This document shows positions 25,876 through 33,858 of a DNA stretch of 64,000 nt, piece by piece (position 1 is the first letter of the stretch; each line of letters begins with the position of its first letter). Origin of the DNA: Akkermansia muciniphila (GTDB lineage Bacteria; Verrucomicrobiota; Verrucomicrobiia; Verrucomicrobiales; Akkermansiaceae); the NCBI RefSeq assembly GCF_900184965.1, contig NZ_FXYA01000213.1, positions 62,001 to 126,000 of the forward strand, in the 5' to 3' direction. The notes beneath the pieces were generated by a model. It did not search any database, was not told the origin of the DNA, and saw nothing but the letters and a program-made list of their open reading frames with translations. Position numbers and translations under genes: made by a program.

Positions 25876-26271
25876 CTAAAAATTAAACTCCATTTGCACA
25901 TCATCCGTAACAGACTGCTCCACCTGTTCCAGCACATCCTGAAAAGCCGCCCTCAACGCCTCTTCATCAAACGCCAGCGACAACCGTTCTACGAACGCAT
26001 CAAAAAGAACCTTCACCAATTCCGGAACCTCCCGGCCCCGCTCCGCGTGGTACTGTTTCAACGTCCAGAAAAACGCCTGCCGCTTGTCCCAAAAATCTTT
26101 CCACGCCGCATTCAGCCCCGCGCATTCAGGGTGCAGCCATTCCCCCTCCAACAGCCGCGCCGGCGTATCCGGAGGCAGCCCATGCTTTTTCAGCAACCGC
26201 GCCTTATACAGCCCTGCTTCCAAAGCCGCCTTCAGCCTCTCCAGCACGTCATTCTTCCGGTACTCCCTCAT
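25876..26271 (-). CDS. Unknown helical protein after large terminase
   Basis: The product has 131 residues from ATG 26271, with the 5' part overlapping the terminase gene end by 23 bases. It is helical and rich in Glu, Leu and Arg (VLERLKAALEAGLYKARLLK; AAFQDVLEQVEQSV). No motif is recognised. It sits between the large terminase and the connector gene. Its coupling to the terminase gene suggests a packaging accessory role, which is an inference. Confidence 0.5.
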   Translation of the reverse strand: MREYRKNDVLERLKAALEAGLYKARLLKKHGLPPDTPARLLEGEWLHPECAGLNAAWKDFWDKRQAFFWTLKQYHAERGREVPELVKVLFDAFVERLSLAFDEEALRAAFQDVLEQVEQSVTDDVQMEFNF

Positions 26272-27994
26272 TCTGCTTCCTTTCTTCAATCGCGTTCATT
26301 TCTTCCGCGTAAAAATCCCCGCGCCGCACCCACCAGGACACCTGCCCGATTTTTACGCAGTCTCCATAATGGTCATTCGGCAGCTTCCGCCATTGCGCCA
26401 GCCCGCCGCCCCTTGGCTTCTCAAGCTGCTGCCCGGACAATCCGGCCAGCAAATCCTGATCCGCATCTTCCGGCAAATGCAGGGCCGGAGCCGCCCCTTT
26501 CTGGATGCGCCCCGCGTAAAGCTCCATTTTGGCGGTGCGGTCCACGTACAAATAAAGCTCCAGCCCCGGATGCGACTTCACTTCACTCACATTCCAACTC
26601 CCGAAATTTGCGCCGCTCCCCTTCGTAGGCCATAGCTTGCCGTAATACTTATAGCACTCGTCATAAACCTTCTGCGCCCAATCCCCGGAATCAATCAGCC
26701 CAAAATCAGGACGCACCCCGCCCCACTCCAGGCTTTCAAAATGGGCCCCTATGCCCGGCGTCGCGTCCGTCGTGCTGATGCCCAGCAGGGTTCCCCAATC
26801 AACCACCCATGTTTCCCCGCCGCGCCCTATCGCCTGCGCCACCCAGTGAGTTTGATTCTGGCCGGGGTCATACGCCACGACCAGATAATAATAATGCCGC
26901 GGCAACTCTCCGCGCCGGCACACACCGCGCAGCCCCCGCACGCTGTCATCCCCCACCTTGATTTCATACTGCGTAAACGGCAACGCCTCCCAGCCGTTCC
27001 GGAAATTGTGCAGGGCCACCTGCCGGAACAGGTCATTTTGAGCCACGATGAACTTCCGCGCCATCTGCCCCCATGTCACAAACGGGGAATAAAGGGAATT
27101 CAGGTGATACCCCCGCCGCGCGCGGGAGGCGTTCGGATTCGTCGGCCGCCACTCCCCCTTTTCCATCATCCCAATCTTCTCCCAATCCTCCACCCGGCCC
27201 TCGCAATGCGGGCACACGTAAAACGTATGATCCTGCACCCAATCCGCCAGCGCATCCCCTTCCAGATCCTCCCGCCTTTCCCATTGCACCGTATTCCGGC
27301 TAAACTCCAGGGGCATCATTTCCCCGCAGCGCGGACACGGCACATAAAACTTCCTCATGTCCGTGGTAATAAAATTCTGCCAGAAATAAGAATCTTCAGA
27401 AGAAGGCGTGGACGCATGCAGAATCTGATACCGGTGAAACCCCTTCGCGCGCTCTTCAATCAGGTCCACCGGGTGCGCTTCTTCCTTATTCTCATGCTTA
27501 TACTTCGCTTCCTCGTCCATCACGCAGCGCATAATGGGCCTGCTGGACAAATTGCCCGGCTCCGATACGCCCACCATGTAAAGCTCCATGGAATCCAGGC
27601 GCATTTCCGCCGCCGTGAAGGCGTCAGGATCACGCCGCTTATGCCGCGCCAGCACATCATTCTTGGATATGAGCGGCTGGAGCCGCGCCCGTGAAAACGA
27701 CCTGGCAAGAATTTCCGTAGGCAACGCCCACAACATGGGCGCGGGGTCATTGTCAATAAAATACGCTGCCGCAATCAACAGCGAAACCGTCTTGCCGGAC
27801 TGCGTGCCGAAGCACCAGTAAATATGCTGCAACCCCTCTTCCCTGATGCTTTCCAGCGGTTCCCGCATATACGGCATGCGCGCCGTGGAAAACCGCCCCG
27901 GCGCGTTCGGTGAAGTCTCCCGCGGCAGGACCAGGCATCTTTCCGCCCACTCCACCACGCCCGGCTTCTCATGAATCTTCAACTTGCTAAACAT
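26249..27994 (-). CDS. Large terminase subunit, GpA type
   Basis: The product has 581 residues and packages DNA into the prohead. The ATPase domain has Walker A FGTQSGKTVS and a Walker B-like IMRCVMDEEA. A zinc-binding pair CPRCGE...CPHCEG lies at about residues 222-270. The nuclease domain has VVAYDPGQNQTHW and FGLIDSGDWAQK, acidic residues expected for metal binding. These match the lambda GpA family. The gene overlaps the small terminase gene by 8 bases. It is the only large terminase in the window although two head modules are present. Confidence 0.9.
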   Translation of the reverse strand: MFSKLKIHEKPGVVEWAERCLVLPRETSPNAPGRFSTARMPYMREPLESIREEGLQHIYWCFGTQSGKTVSLLIAAAYFIDNDPAPMLWALPTEILARSFSRARLQPLISKNDVLARHKRRDPDAFTAAEMRLDSMELYMVGVSEPGNLSSRPIMRCVMDEEAKYKHENKEEAHPVDLIEERAKGFHRYQILHASTPSSEDSYFWQNFITTDMRKFYVPCPRCGEMMPLEFSRNTVQWERREDLEGDALADWVQDHTFYVCPHCEGRVEDWEKIGMMEKGEWRPTNPNASRARRGYHLNSLYSPFVTWGQMARKFIVAQNDLFRQVALHNFRNGWEALPFTQYEIKVGDDSVRGLRGVCRRGELPRHYYYLVVAYDPGQNQTHWVAQAIGRGGETWVVDWGTLLGISTTDATPGIGAHFESLEWGGVRPDFGLIDSGDWAQKVYDECYKYYGKLWPTKGSGANFGSWNVSEVKSHPGLELYLYVDRTAKMELYAGRIQKGAAPALHLPEDADQDLLAGLSGQQLEKPRGGGLAQWRKLPNDHYGDCVKIGQVSWWVRRGDFYAEEMNAIEERKQNEGVPEE

Positions 27995-28595
27995 GATTCA
28001 ACAATCCGTTTATTTCCGCGTTCAGGTCATCAATCTTCCTGTTCCACTCCCGCGCCCATTCGTCCCAGGCTTCATAAAAACGCGGCCGCCCGGCCGCCTC
28101 CAGCCGGGAACCGATAAAATCCCTCTGCTGCGCCATCAGCTCCGCCAGCGGCGCAACGCCCCGCGTCCGCATCTCGTGAAACACGTGAACCGGCACCAGA
28201 CTTCCGGCCGCCTCCTGAAGCCTCTGCTCATGCAGGCCGGCCCGCTCCCAATTCGCGCGCGCTTCGCGCACGGCACGGGTGAACGACGCAATCAGCCCCA
28301 CGTCACCGGACCGGGCGGCCGTTTCCAGTTGCTCTTCCATCCTCTTCAAAATCTGCCATGCGCTTTCCTTCGCCTCCCCGGCCCGCGCCAAATCGGACGC
28401 TCCGCCCATGGGCGCGCCCTCTCCGCCGCCTCCGGCCGCTTCCGCGGAGGACGGCGGAAACTGCGCCGCCAGAAAAGCCCTCCATGCCGGGGAATCCTTG
28501 GCCGCTTCTATCTGCGCCCAACGCAAAGACTTTCCATTCTTCTCCGCGAAAGCCTTCTTCAGCGCGCCGTTTACTCTGTCTCTCTTCTGTCCCAT
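27987..28595 (-). CDS. Probable small terminase subunit
   Basis: The product has 202 residues from ATG 28595 (MGQKRDRVNGALKKAFAEK). The N-terminal basic part could bind DNA. The middle is Gly/Ala-rich, and the C-terminal half is helical (RAVREARANWERAGLHEQRL). It is the first gene of the packaging operon and overlaps the large subunit start by 8 bases (ATGTTTAG). The assignment rests on position and length, because small terminases are poorly conserved. Confidence 0.6.
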   Translation of the reverse strand: MGQKRDRVNGALKKAFAEKNGKSLRWAQIEAAKDSPAWRAFLAAQFPPSSAEAAGGGGEGAPMGGASDLARAGEAKESAWQILKRMEEQLETAARSGDVGLIASFTRAVREARANWERAGLHEQRLQEAAGSLVPVHVFHEMRTRGVAPLAELMAQQRDFIGSRLEAAGRPRFYEAWDEWAREWNRKIDDLNAEINGLLNHV

Positions 28596-29487
28596 ATCAC
28601 GAATACATGAGAAAGCGAACGCCCGGAAAGCCGGACAAGCCCCAGCTGGAGCCTGCATGCTCCCGGAGCCCCAGCGACCCGGCAAATGCTCGTCTCATTC
28701 ACCGGGGGAAGCCTCCCGCGCCGCGCTACTCTTCTCCGCCGTGCACCTATTCACGACGGCGGGCGTTCGCTCTCTCTACTATTAAGCGAAATTTTCAAAA
28801 ACGAAAAAATGCCCTCCAAATCAGCCGCTTTCCCCCGTCCGCCGCCCGGAAGACGAAAAAAACGCCGCCATCCGTCCGCTTTTGCGAAAAAACCGCAGAC
28901 CCACGCGAACAAAAACACGGCCATCCCCCTTCATGGTGCGCTAAAAAAATCCCTTCATGAACACTCCCGCTTTTCCCTGTGTCCGCCGAACTCCGCGATC
29001 AGGGCCCCTCAATTAAAAGATTCCTTGCCGCACTCCCCCCGGCACCTGCCATCATGCGCCCGCATGGCGGCCCTGCCTTCCCCATTCCGGCCTTGCCTGC
29101 GTGCCGTTTGCGCCCTTGCCCCGTGTTTTCTTTTCGGAATCTTTTTTATATATCATTCTTCTATCCGTTATTATCCGGTAATAAGTACGCAAGTACGCTA
29201 TAAGATACATATTCACCTTATCATCAACCGCTTATTCCCTGCGCCGTCATCCTTGACCACGTTTCAAAAACGCGCCGTTATCTGCCCCGCTCCGGCATGT
29301 TCCTCCTTGCGAAGCACTCTTCAAAACCCCACGCCCCCTTTCAATTCGCACAAAAGCGCGCCGTTCCCGGACAGGAACGACGCTCCCCAAATCCAAAATG
29401 AAAGTGTGAAAACGCCCTAAAAACGGACAAGGAGAAGAAGGCGGGAGAAAGGGAAGAACGGCACGCGGCAACGACGCGGAAGAACAC
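28596..29487. other. Non-coding control region upstream of terminase genes
   Basis: About 0.9 kb without a believable gene. The plus-strand frame at 28686-29420 encodes a Pro/Ser/His-rich, low-quality product. The region contains a 17-bp inverted repeat next to the terminase gene and an AT-rich patch with a tandem AAGTACGC (29183-29198). Packaging (cos/pac) and late-promoter signals would be expected here, but I cannot identify them with confidence. Confidence 0.55.
28609..28776. repeat. 17-bp inverted repeat upstream of small terminase
   Basis: The arms are 28609-28625 (GAGAAAGCGAACGCCCG) and 28760-28776 (CGGGCGTTCGCTCTCTC). They match as reverse complements at 16 of 17 positions and are 134 bases apart. 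The first arm lies 13 bases upstream of the small terminase start. A terminase-binding or packaging site is possible. Confidence 0.6.
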
Positions 29488-29520
29488 AAAAAAAAGGCGT
29501 CATGAACAGTTCATGACGCC
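29488..29520 (-). terminator. Terminator of tRNA-Glu
   Basis: A perfect stem GGCGTCATGA / TCATGACGCC (29496-29520) with a 5-base loop is followed on the minus strand by eight T residues (29495-29488). It lies 18 bases past the tRNA 3' end. Confidence 0.9.
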
Positions 29521-29538
29521 GGAAAGAATAAAGAAAAC

Positions 29539-29614
29539 TGGCATCGCGTACGGGACTCGAACCCGTGTTGCCCGCGTGAAAGGCGGGAGTCCTGGACCGC
29601 TAGACGAACGCGAC
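29539..29614 (-). tRNA. tRNA-Glu (UUC)
   Basis: This 76-base minus-strand gene includes the encoded CCA. The acceptor stem GTCGCGT/ACGCGAT, the anticodon stem CCCGC/GCGGG around loop CTTTCAC (anticodon TTC), and the T arm ACGGG-TTCGAGT-CCCGT are all intact. It has its own terminator. It lies between the accessory block and the terminase genes, so it may be phage-borne or may mark an old integration boundary. Confidence 0.95.
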
Positions 29615-29714
29615 TTTTAGGTTTGCAGGGACTGCGCGAGGGAGTAAATACTACCGGAGGCCAAAAGGCAAGAACTATTTACGCAGAACGGCAAAAAACC
29701 TCTCTCGGTCCTCA

Positions 29715-30164
29715 TTATTCTTCATACTGATATACGGCCCAAGTATCGCCATCCCCTCTTTCCGTCCGCTCATAAACGCCTATTTTCTTGACCGTAACTT
29801 TAATGATTTCCCCTGTGGCAAGCGGCTTCTTAAAACCTACAAGCACAACCTTTTTCCCTCTCGTCTTAACTCTCACCTTTTTTAAGACCTCAATCTTTCC
29901 ATTCCCTGCTTTCCGGCTTCTTTCTCCCAACTTCCCCATCTCTGAAGCCGGCCTCTCAATCCATTGCTTTTTCTCTTCGAATTTCACCTCATACATTAAC
30001 ACCCCCTTATTCAAATTCCGGTAAAATTCCAGATACTTCTTCTCTGATTTTGCTACCGCTCTTTCAGATTTAGGGAAAAGCATAATCTCACCCTTTTCTC
30101 TGGCGGCATATCCGTTCCAAGAACACAAAAGGCACAAAAACATGATAAAGGTAAAAGTACGCAT
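29715..30164 (-). CDS. Secreted basic protein, unrecognised
   Basis: The product has 149 residues. A signal peptide is clear (MRTFTFIMFLCLLCSWNGYA, cleavage probably after GYA). The mature part is very Lys/Glu-rich with short strands (KKVVLVGFKKPLATGEIIKV), perhaps a small beta domain. The gene sits alone on the minus strand between the tRNA and the plus-strand accessory genes. Function is unknown. It is probably part of the accessory cargo block. Confidence 0.6.
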   Translation of the reverse strand: MRTFTFIMFLCLLCSWNGYAAREKGEIMLFPKSERAVAKSEKKYLEFYRNLNKGVLMYEVKFEEKKQWIERPASEMGKLGERSRKAGNGKIEVLKKVRVKTRGKKVVLVGFKKPLATGEIIKVTVKKIGVYERTERGDGDTWAVYQYEE

Positions 30165-30279
30165 AACGAATCAATGAAACTATTATATCAATGGCTTGTC
30201 AATTCCTTTCAACATCCAGAAAAAACTTGCCTAATCAGTCATAATCAAGCCTAATATAGGAGTATCTTCTATTCTGCAA

Positions 30280-30678
30280 ATGAACACTATTTGTCCAAAC
30301 TGCAACAATAATATCACCTGCCCGGACCACTATGTAGGCAAACCCTGCATTTGCCCGCACTGCCAGCACAGTTTCACGGCTATTCCCACCGTCATCAGCC
30401 AGACAGCCCCCAATTCCAAAAAGGGGAAGGAGAAAGCCTCTGAACAGGAATCCGCACTTTCCCTTGCCACCGGAACAGCTAATGTCTGCATCTTTTTTGC
30501 AGTACTAACCTTTATCGGAACTCTCATCACCGGCATCCGCACTTATCCAGTACCGGAAATATCCCGCATACCTCTGGCAGGATTTGGCCTTATTATCCTG
30601 CTCGCCCTTCTTCTTTCCATGGGGTGGCTTGTTGCTGCCAGCATCATCAAGCTTCTTGTCTGTATCGTCAAAAAATAA
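30280..30678 (+). CDS. Zinc-ribbon membrane protein
   Basis: The product has 132 residues. The N-terminus holds a CxxC...CxxC zinc ribbon (CPNCNNNITCPDHYVGKPC and then CPHC). A linker of about 40 residues leads to two membrane segments (ANVCIFFAVLTFIGTLITGI and LIILLALLLSMGWLVAASI). Zinc-ribbon plus membrane-helix proteins are frequent in Bacteria and most are of unknown role. It ends 14 bases before the BRCT-ended gene and is likely co-transcribed with it. Confidence 0.65.
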   Translation: MNTICPNCNNNITCPDHYVGKPCICPHCQHSFTAIPTVISQTAPNSKKGKEKASEQESALSLATGTANVCIFFAVLTFIGTLITGIRTYPVPEISRIPLAGFGLIILLALLLSMGWLVAASIIKLLVCIVKK

Positions 30679-30691
30679 CCATCCTGCAATC

Positions 30692-31615
30692 ATGGCAACC
30701 ATTTCATATACGCTATCTGACAACGAAGATAACCCCCTATTCATTCGCAACTGCGGTTCTCGCAAAACAGATATTTGCCTGTTTGAATTTACAGGATATA
30801 TGCTTGCTTGCGATTTGTTAAATCTCTCTCCAAATCTAGATGATATTCCAGAAGTGCTTCCAACTCTTCAAAGATTAAAAAAACAGCCAGGGGCTTCAGA
30901 AGTTTTATGGGCTATAAAAGAACAAAATCTCTCTCCTTATGATTTCTGGAATTTATCTCTTAAAATAATACAAGGCAGAAATCCCATTAGCCGAGATAAA
31001 GAAAAACTCCTGTATTACAATCATTTATGGAATCACCTTGCTAAACACTTGTTTTCCCTCAGCTATTCATCTTCAATCACCGCAGAACTTATCTCCCGTC
31101 TTATTTCTTTTTTGCCTCCTGAATCGGAAAAAATATCTACTTGGCAACCCTATAAAACCGCGCGGGAAATCATGACCAGTTATTTAGAAACAGGAAAAGG
31201 GAAAATCCGCATGTTACTTTTTCTTAAACCTTTTGGTTCTGATACTCTTCTTGCAAAATCAGAATCATGGATATCTCGCCAACGCACCGCCTCCCATGAA
31301 TCAAAAAACTGGCCGGCTTTCAAAAGGACTTGGTGCCTATTCACCGGGAAATCACCTTATGCGCAACGGAAACATTTAGAAAAAATTGTGGAAAATTTAG
31401 GCGGCGGAATATCAAGCAAAAGCTCCAGAGCAGACCTCCTGATATGGTGCGCTGAAGGGTCAACAGCTTACAAACACGGAAATATCGGCGGAAAACTTGC
31501 CCATGCTATGGAACCGGGTTCTCCTACTGTTATCATCACAGAACAGGAATTTTGGGAAGAAGCGGAAATAGAATCGGGGAAAAACCGCGAAGAGCTACTA
31601 AGAGAAGTTCTATAA
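30692..31615 (+). CDS. Protein with C-terminal BRCT-like domain
   Basis: The product has 307 residues from ATG 30692. Residues 1-220 are unfamiliar, helical and moderately polar. Residues about 225-305 resemble a BRCT domain: CLFTGKSPYAQRKHLEKIVE, ENLGGGISSKSSRADLLI, a GGKL motif and IITEQEFWEEAE. This is the form found at the end of NAD-dependent DNA ligases, which binds DNA ends or phosphopeptides. The ligase part is absent. It may be an accessory DNA-binding or defence-related protein, but its role is unknown. Confidence 0.65.
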   Translation: MATISYTLSDNEDNPLFIRNCGSRKTDICLFEFTGYMLACDLLNLSPNLDDIPEVLPTLQRLKKQPGASEVLWAIKEQNLSPYDFWNLSLKIIQGRNPISRDKEKLLYYNHLWNHLAKHLFSLSYSSSITAELISRLISFLPPESEKISTWQPYKTAREIMTSYLETGKGKIRMLLFLKPFGSDTLLAKSESWISRQRTASHESKNWPAFKRTWCLFTGKSPYAQRKHLEKIVENLGGGISSKSSRADLLIWCAEGSTAYKHGNIGGKLAHAMEPGSPTVIITEQEFWEEAEIESGKNREELLREVL

Positions 31616-31634
31616 TATATCTGCATTTCCTTCC

Positions 31635-31666
31635 GCCGTGCCTCTCACCAGGCACGGCTTTTTTAT
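31635..31666 (+). terminator. Terminator after BRCT-ended gene
   Basis: The stem GCCGTGCCT/AGGCACGGC has a 6-base loop and is followed by TTTTTTAT. It closes the accessory block before the convergent repressor gene. Confidence 0.9.
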
Positions 31667-31733
31667 CCTCCCTTCCCGCCTAACCTATGATAATCATTCA
31701 GGGCTACGGATACAAAAGTTGTACCTTTCCGTG

Positions 31734-32078
31734 TTAAGCCCTAACTCTAACAGTCACATTTGCCAAAGATTGCAACACTTCCCGGGCCCATTCCTCAACA
31801 GTCAGTCCCCGGCGTTCCGCCTCTGCTTTTACAACAGCATACTGTTCCGGGGAAAACTCTAAAACAACTTGTGTAGGAACATTGTGAGACGTTTCATTAT
31901 TTTGTTCCTCTTTTATCAATTTTTCTATGTAGTTTCTGTGCCCTTTAGGGATAGGTCTTTCTACGGATAACCAAGAATAAACCGTCTTTCTAGACACCCC
32001 CAATTGCTCCGCGAGCCAGTCAACTTTTCTCCCTTTGCTACGTAACCAATCTTTTACGGTTTGTTTGAAATTTTCCAT
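31734..32078 (-). CDS. Prophage repressor: HTH plus ribbon-helix-helix-like domain
   Basis: The product has 114 residues from ATG 32078 (MENFKQTVKDWLRSKGRKVD). Residues 15-40 form a helix-turn-helix (WLAEQLGVSRKTVYSWLSVE). Residues 65-105 resemble a ribbon-helix-helix domain (a strand QVVLEFSPEQ, then helices with RGLTVEEWAREVL). No LexA-like peptidase domain is present, so induction by self-cleavage is unlikely. It is divergent from the early operon and its own start lies next to operator O1, so it is probably autoregulated. Confidence 0.7.
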   Translation of the reverse strand: MENFKQTVKDWLRSKGRKVDWLAEQLGVSRKTVYSWLSVERPIPKGHRNYIEKLIKEEQNNETSHNVPTQVVLEFSPEQYAVVKAEAERRGLTVEEWAREVLQSLANVTVRVRA

Positions 32079-32087
32079 GCGGCAAAG

Positions 32088-32105
32088 TTTCCACAAATCG
32101 GGAAA
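32088..32105. promoter_or_regulatory. Operator O1 (TTTCC-N7-GGGAAA)
   Basis: TTTCCACAAATCGGGAAA lies 9 bases upstream of the repressor start codon. It matches O3 (inverted) at 16 of 18 positions and O2 in the flanking halves, so it is the likely repressor-binding site controlling the repressor promoter. Confidence 0.65.
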
Positions 32106-32129
32106 TTAAGCAACACTTTTTCCACCTAT

Positions 32130-32147
32130 GTTCCCATTATGGGGAAA
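32130..32147. promoter_or_regulatory. Operator O2
   Basis: On the minus strand it reads TTTCC-N7-GGGAAC, the same half-sites as O1 and O3. The distance between centres is 42 bases to O1 and 33 bases to O3, about 4 and 3 helical turns. Confidence 0.6.
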
Positions 32148-32154
32148 CAAATAG

Positions 32155-32183
32155 TTGACAAGTTTCCCTGTTTGTGGAAATTT
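32155..32183 (+). promoter_or_regulatory. Candidate early promoter with operator O3 overlapping
   Basis: TTGACA (32155-32160), a 17-base spacer and AAATTT (32178-32183). The -10 is weak. O3 (32163-32180, TTTCCCTGTTTGTGGAAA) fills the spacer, so bound repressor would block it. The early ATG at 32190 follows within 7 bases of the -10, suggesting a leaderless or very short leader transcript. Confidence 0.5.
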
Positions 32184-32189
32184 GCACGC

Positions 32190-32393
32190 ATGGACAACAC
32201 AATAACCACCACCAGCAGACAGGGCACCACGGAAAAAGTGCTAGTCTATACCGACATATCCGCGGCAGACGCCGAAAAGCTCGACGTCATCACCCAGGCA
32301 AGCGCGGTGCCGAAAGGCATCATCCTTGCAAACCTGGTCTATCTCCAATCCCTGAAATTCCAGCAGGCCAAACAACCCACCCCTGCCGCCTGA
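32190..32393 (+). CDS. First early-operon protein, unrecognised
   Basis: The product has 67 residues from ATG 32190 (MDNTITTTSRQGTTEKVLVY). It is a small alpha/beta protein (SAADAEKLDVITQASAVPKG, IILANLVYL). It lies immediately downstream of the operators, the place of Cro or anti-repressor genes, but no helix-turn-helix is evident. A RHH-like DNA-binding role cannot be excluded. The frame stays open upstream to 32061, but that part overlaps operator DNA and the repressor gene. Confidence 0.5.
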   Translation: MDNTITTTSRQGTTEKVLVYTDISAADAEKLDVITQASAVPKGIILANLVYLQSLKFQQAKQPTPAA

Positions 32394-32422
32394 CCTCAAC
32401 CAAACCATCAAAGAAAAAAAAC

Positions 32423-32950
32423 ATGAACACCATCACACACTCCATCAAAACGCCAAGCCTTACGGAATTTGATTTAGCTCCCTATACCGGGAAAGCCATT
32501 CAATACATTTGCCTGGACGAACAGGATCTATCCAAACTCTCAAATCAAGGATTCATCCACACCACCCACTCCCCCATCATCAAACTTGAACAAACAACGC
32601 CGCTCCTGCTTTACGTAAGAATGTTTCATCAAACAAAAAAAACAGCGGCTACCGTCCATGCGATAGCCGCCACAAAAAACACTCTTTACTTAGGTATTAT
32701 TGTTCCTCCTTCAACTGCCCCCCTATGTCCCGCGCCGGAAGAAAAAAATACGGACGCACCTGAAGACAACTACACCCGCGCGGCCCTCTGGCTCCAAAAA
32801 ACAACTTATGAACCTGGCCACGCGGCCCGCTACCGCATAGAACACATTTTGCGCTCCGCCTATCACCTCACCCCGGAACAAACCTCTTCCCTTCTGAAGA
32901 TTTGGGATGCCCTGAAGAACCAATACACCCTCAACCAGAAAACCGCTTAA
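32423..32950 (+). CDS. Early phage protein, unrecognised
   Basis: The product has 175 residues from ATG 32423 (MNTITHSIKTPSLTEFDLAP). It contains TGKAIQYICLDEQDLSKL and a helical end (HILRSAYHLTPEQTSSLLKI). No domain is recognised. It is 29 bases downstream of the first early gene. Its start resembles an alternative copy of the 32190 protein (MDNTITTTS / MNTITHSIK), but the rest differs. Confidence 0.5.
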   Translation: MNTITHSIKTPSLTEFDLAPYTGKAIQYICLDEQDLSKLSNQGFIHTTHSPIIKLEQTTPLLLYVRMFHQTKKTAATVHAIAATKNTLYLGIIVPPSTAPLCPAPEEKNTDAPEDNYTRAALWLQKTTYEPGHAARYRIEHILRSAYHLTPEQTSSLLKIWDALKNQYTLNQKTA

Positions 32951-32962
32951 TCAAATATCACT

Positions 32963-33346
32963 ATGAATAAACAAAAATTATTTAGCAATATTACAGACGG
33001 AATAATCGTCCGTTTTTTTCTATTCGACAACTCATTAAAAGAATGTGGATTATGGACCTTTGGTGTTGTGCATCGCCGCCAGACACATCACTTTGTAGTT
33101 CGTCCTATAGGCTTTCCGTATCTCGCGGAAGAAAGATTCCGCTATGACGGCCGCGCGGACGGAAACAAAGACGCCCCCCAAATCGTTTTCTTTCTTACCC
33201 CGGAAGAAGAGCAAAGCCCTTTGATTCAGGAATACAAAAATATCGTTAAGGAACAATACAAATTAAAACAAAAGCAGTTGAACCTTTGGACGAAAATCAG
33301 GGATGCAGCAGTACTAACCGAAGAAGATTCAGAAATACCTTTTTGA
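32963..33346 (+). CDS. Early phage protein, unrecognised
   Basis: The product has 127 residues. The N-terminal half is aromatic and basic (IIVRFFLFDNSLKECGLWTF). The C-terminal half is a Lys/Gln-rich helix (KNIVKEQYKLKQKQLNL). It follows the preceding gene by 12 bases and directly abuts the next small gene. No family is recognised. Confidence 0.5.
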   Translation: MNKQKLFSNITDGIIVRFFLFDNSLKECGLWTFGVVHRRQTHHFVVRPIGFPYLAEERFRYDGRADGNKDAPQIVFFLTPEEEQSPLIQEYKNIVKEQYKLKQKQLNLWTKIRDAAVLTEEDSEIPF

Positions 33347-33535
33347 ATGAAAGCTCCAGCCAAAAGAAGGAAATACGGCCTTAACGTATGGAAAGCCCAC
33401 TTGAAAATTGACGCCATGCACATTGAAGCAATGTATGACGGCTCCATAGTCAAGGAGATATGCACCGGCTCCATCGGCAACAACTGGAAGGAAATTAAAA
33501 GAAAAATACTCAACCGGAAAAGACGGGAAAAATGA
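33347..33535 (+). CDS. Small basic early protein
   Basis: The product has 62 residues and is very basic (MKAPAKRRKYGLNVWKAHLK; KRKILNRKRREK). It starts at the base after the previous stop and overlaps the next gene's start by 4 bases (ATGA). A nucleic-acid-binding role is possible from charge only. Confidence 0.45.
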   Translation: MKAPAKRRKYGLNVWKAHLKIDAMHIEAMYDGSIVKEICTGSIGNNWKEIKRKILNRKRREK

Positions 33536-33858
33536 AGTTGACGCCTGAACAGAAAGCGATCCTGGCCTATGGAGAAGCCCGCGGCATCCTGAAAGAGCGG
33601 AAAAGCTTAATGCGTTTCACGGAAGGCTCCGGGGAATGCAGCGATTATCACGGAGAGCCCCGGATAATGTACGGCGTTGAAGATGCCATTAGGGACGCAT
33701 GGAAGAAACGAGCCGCATGCCGGGCGTGGGTGCCAATGGAGGACAGGTATTGCGATAATTGCCTACATTTCAAATCACTTGCATCAAATTCCCCCTGCGC
33801 GGAATGTTCTCAATGGGCTGATCCTGTTAAATGGGAACCGAGAAAGGAGGGGGAGTGA
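33532..33858 (+). CDS. Early protein with Cys4 zinc-finger-like segment
   Basis: The product has 108 residues. Near the C-terminus it has CDNCLHFKSLASNSPCAEC, two CxxC pairs that could bind zinc. The N-terminus is helical (MKLTPEQKAILAYGEARGIL). It overlaps the PAPS-reductase-like start by one base (TGATG), so the two are coupled. Function is unknown. Confidence 0.55.
   Translation: MKLTPEQKAILAYGEARGILKERKSLMRFTEGSGECSDYHGEPRIMYGVEDAIRDAWKKRAACRAWVPMEDRYCDNCLHFKSLASNSPCAECSQWADPVKWEPRKEGE

Noticed and set aside
28686-29420. 244-residue plus-strand frame upstream of terminase
   Set aside because: The product is Pro/Ser/His-rich without domain or hydrophobic pattern, lies in a region of unusual composition and has no protein-like strand/helix pattern.
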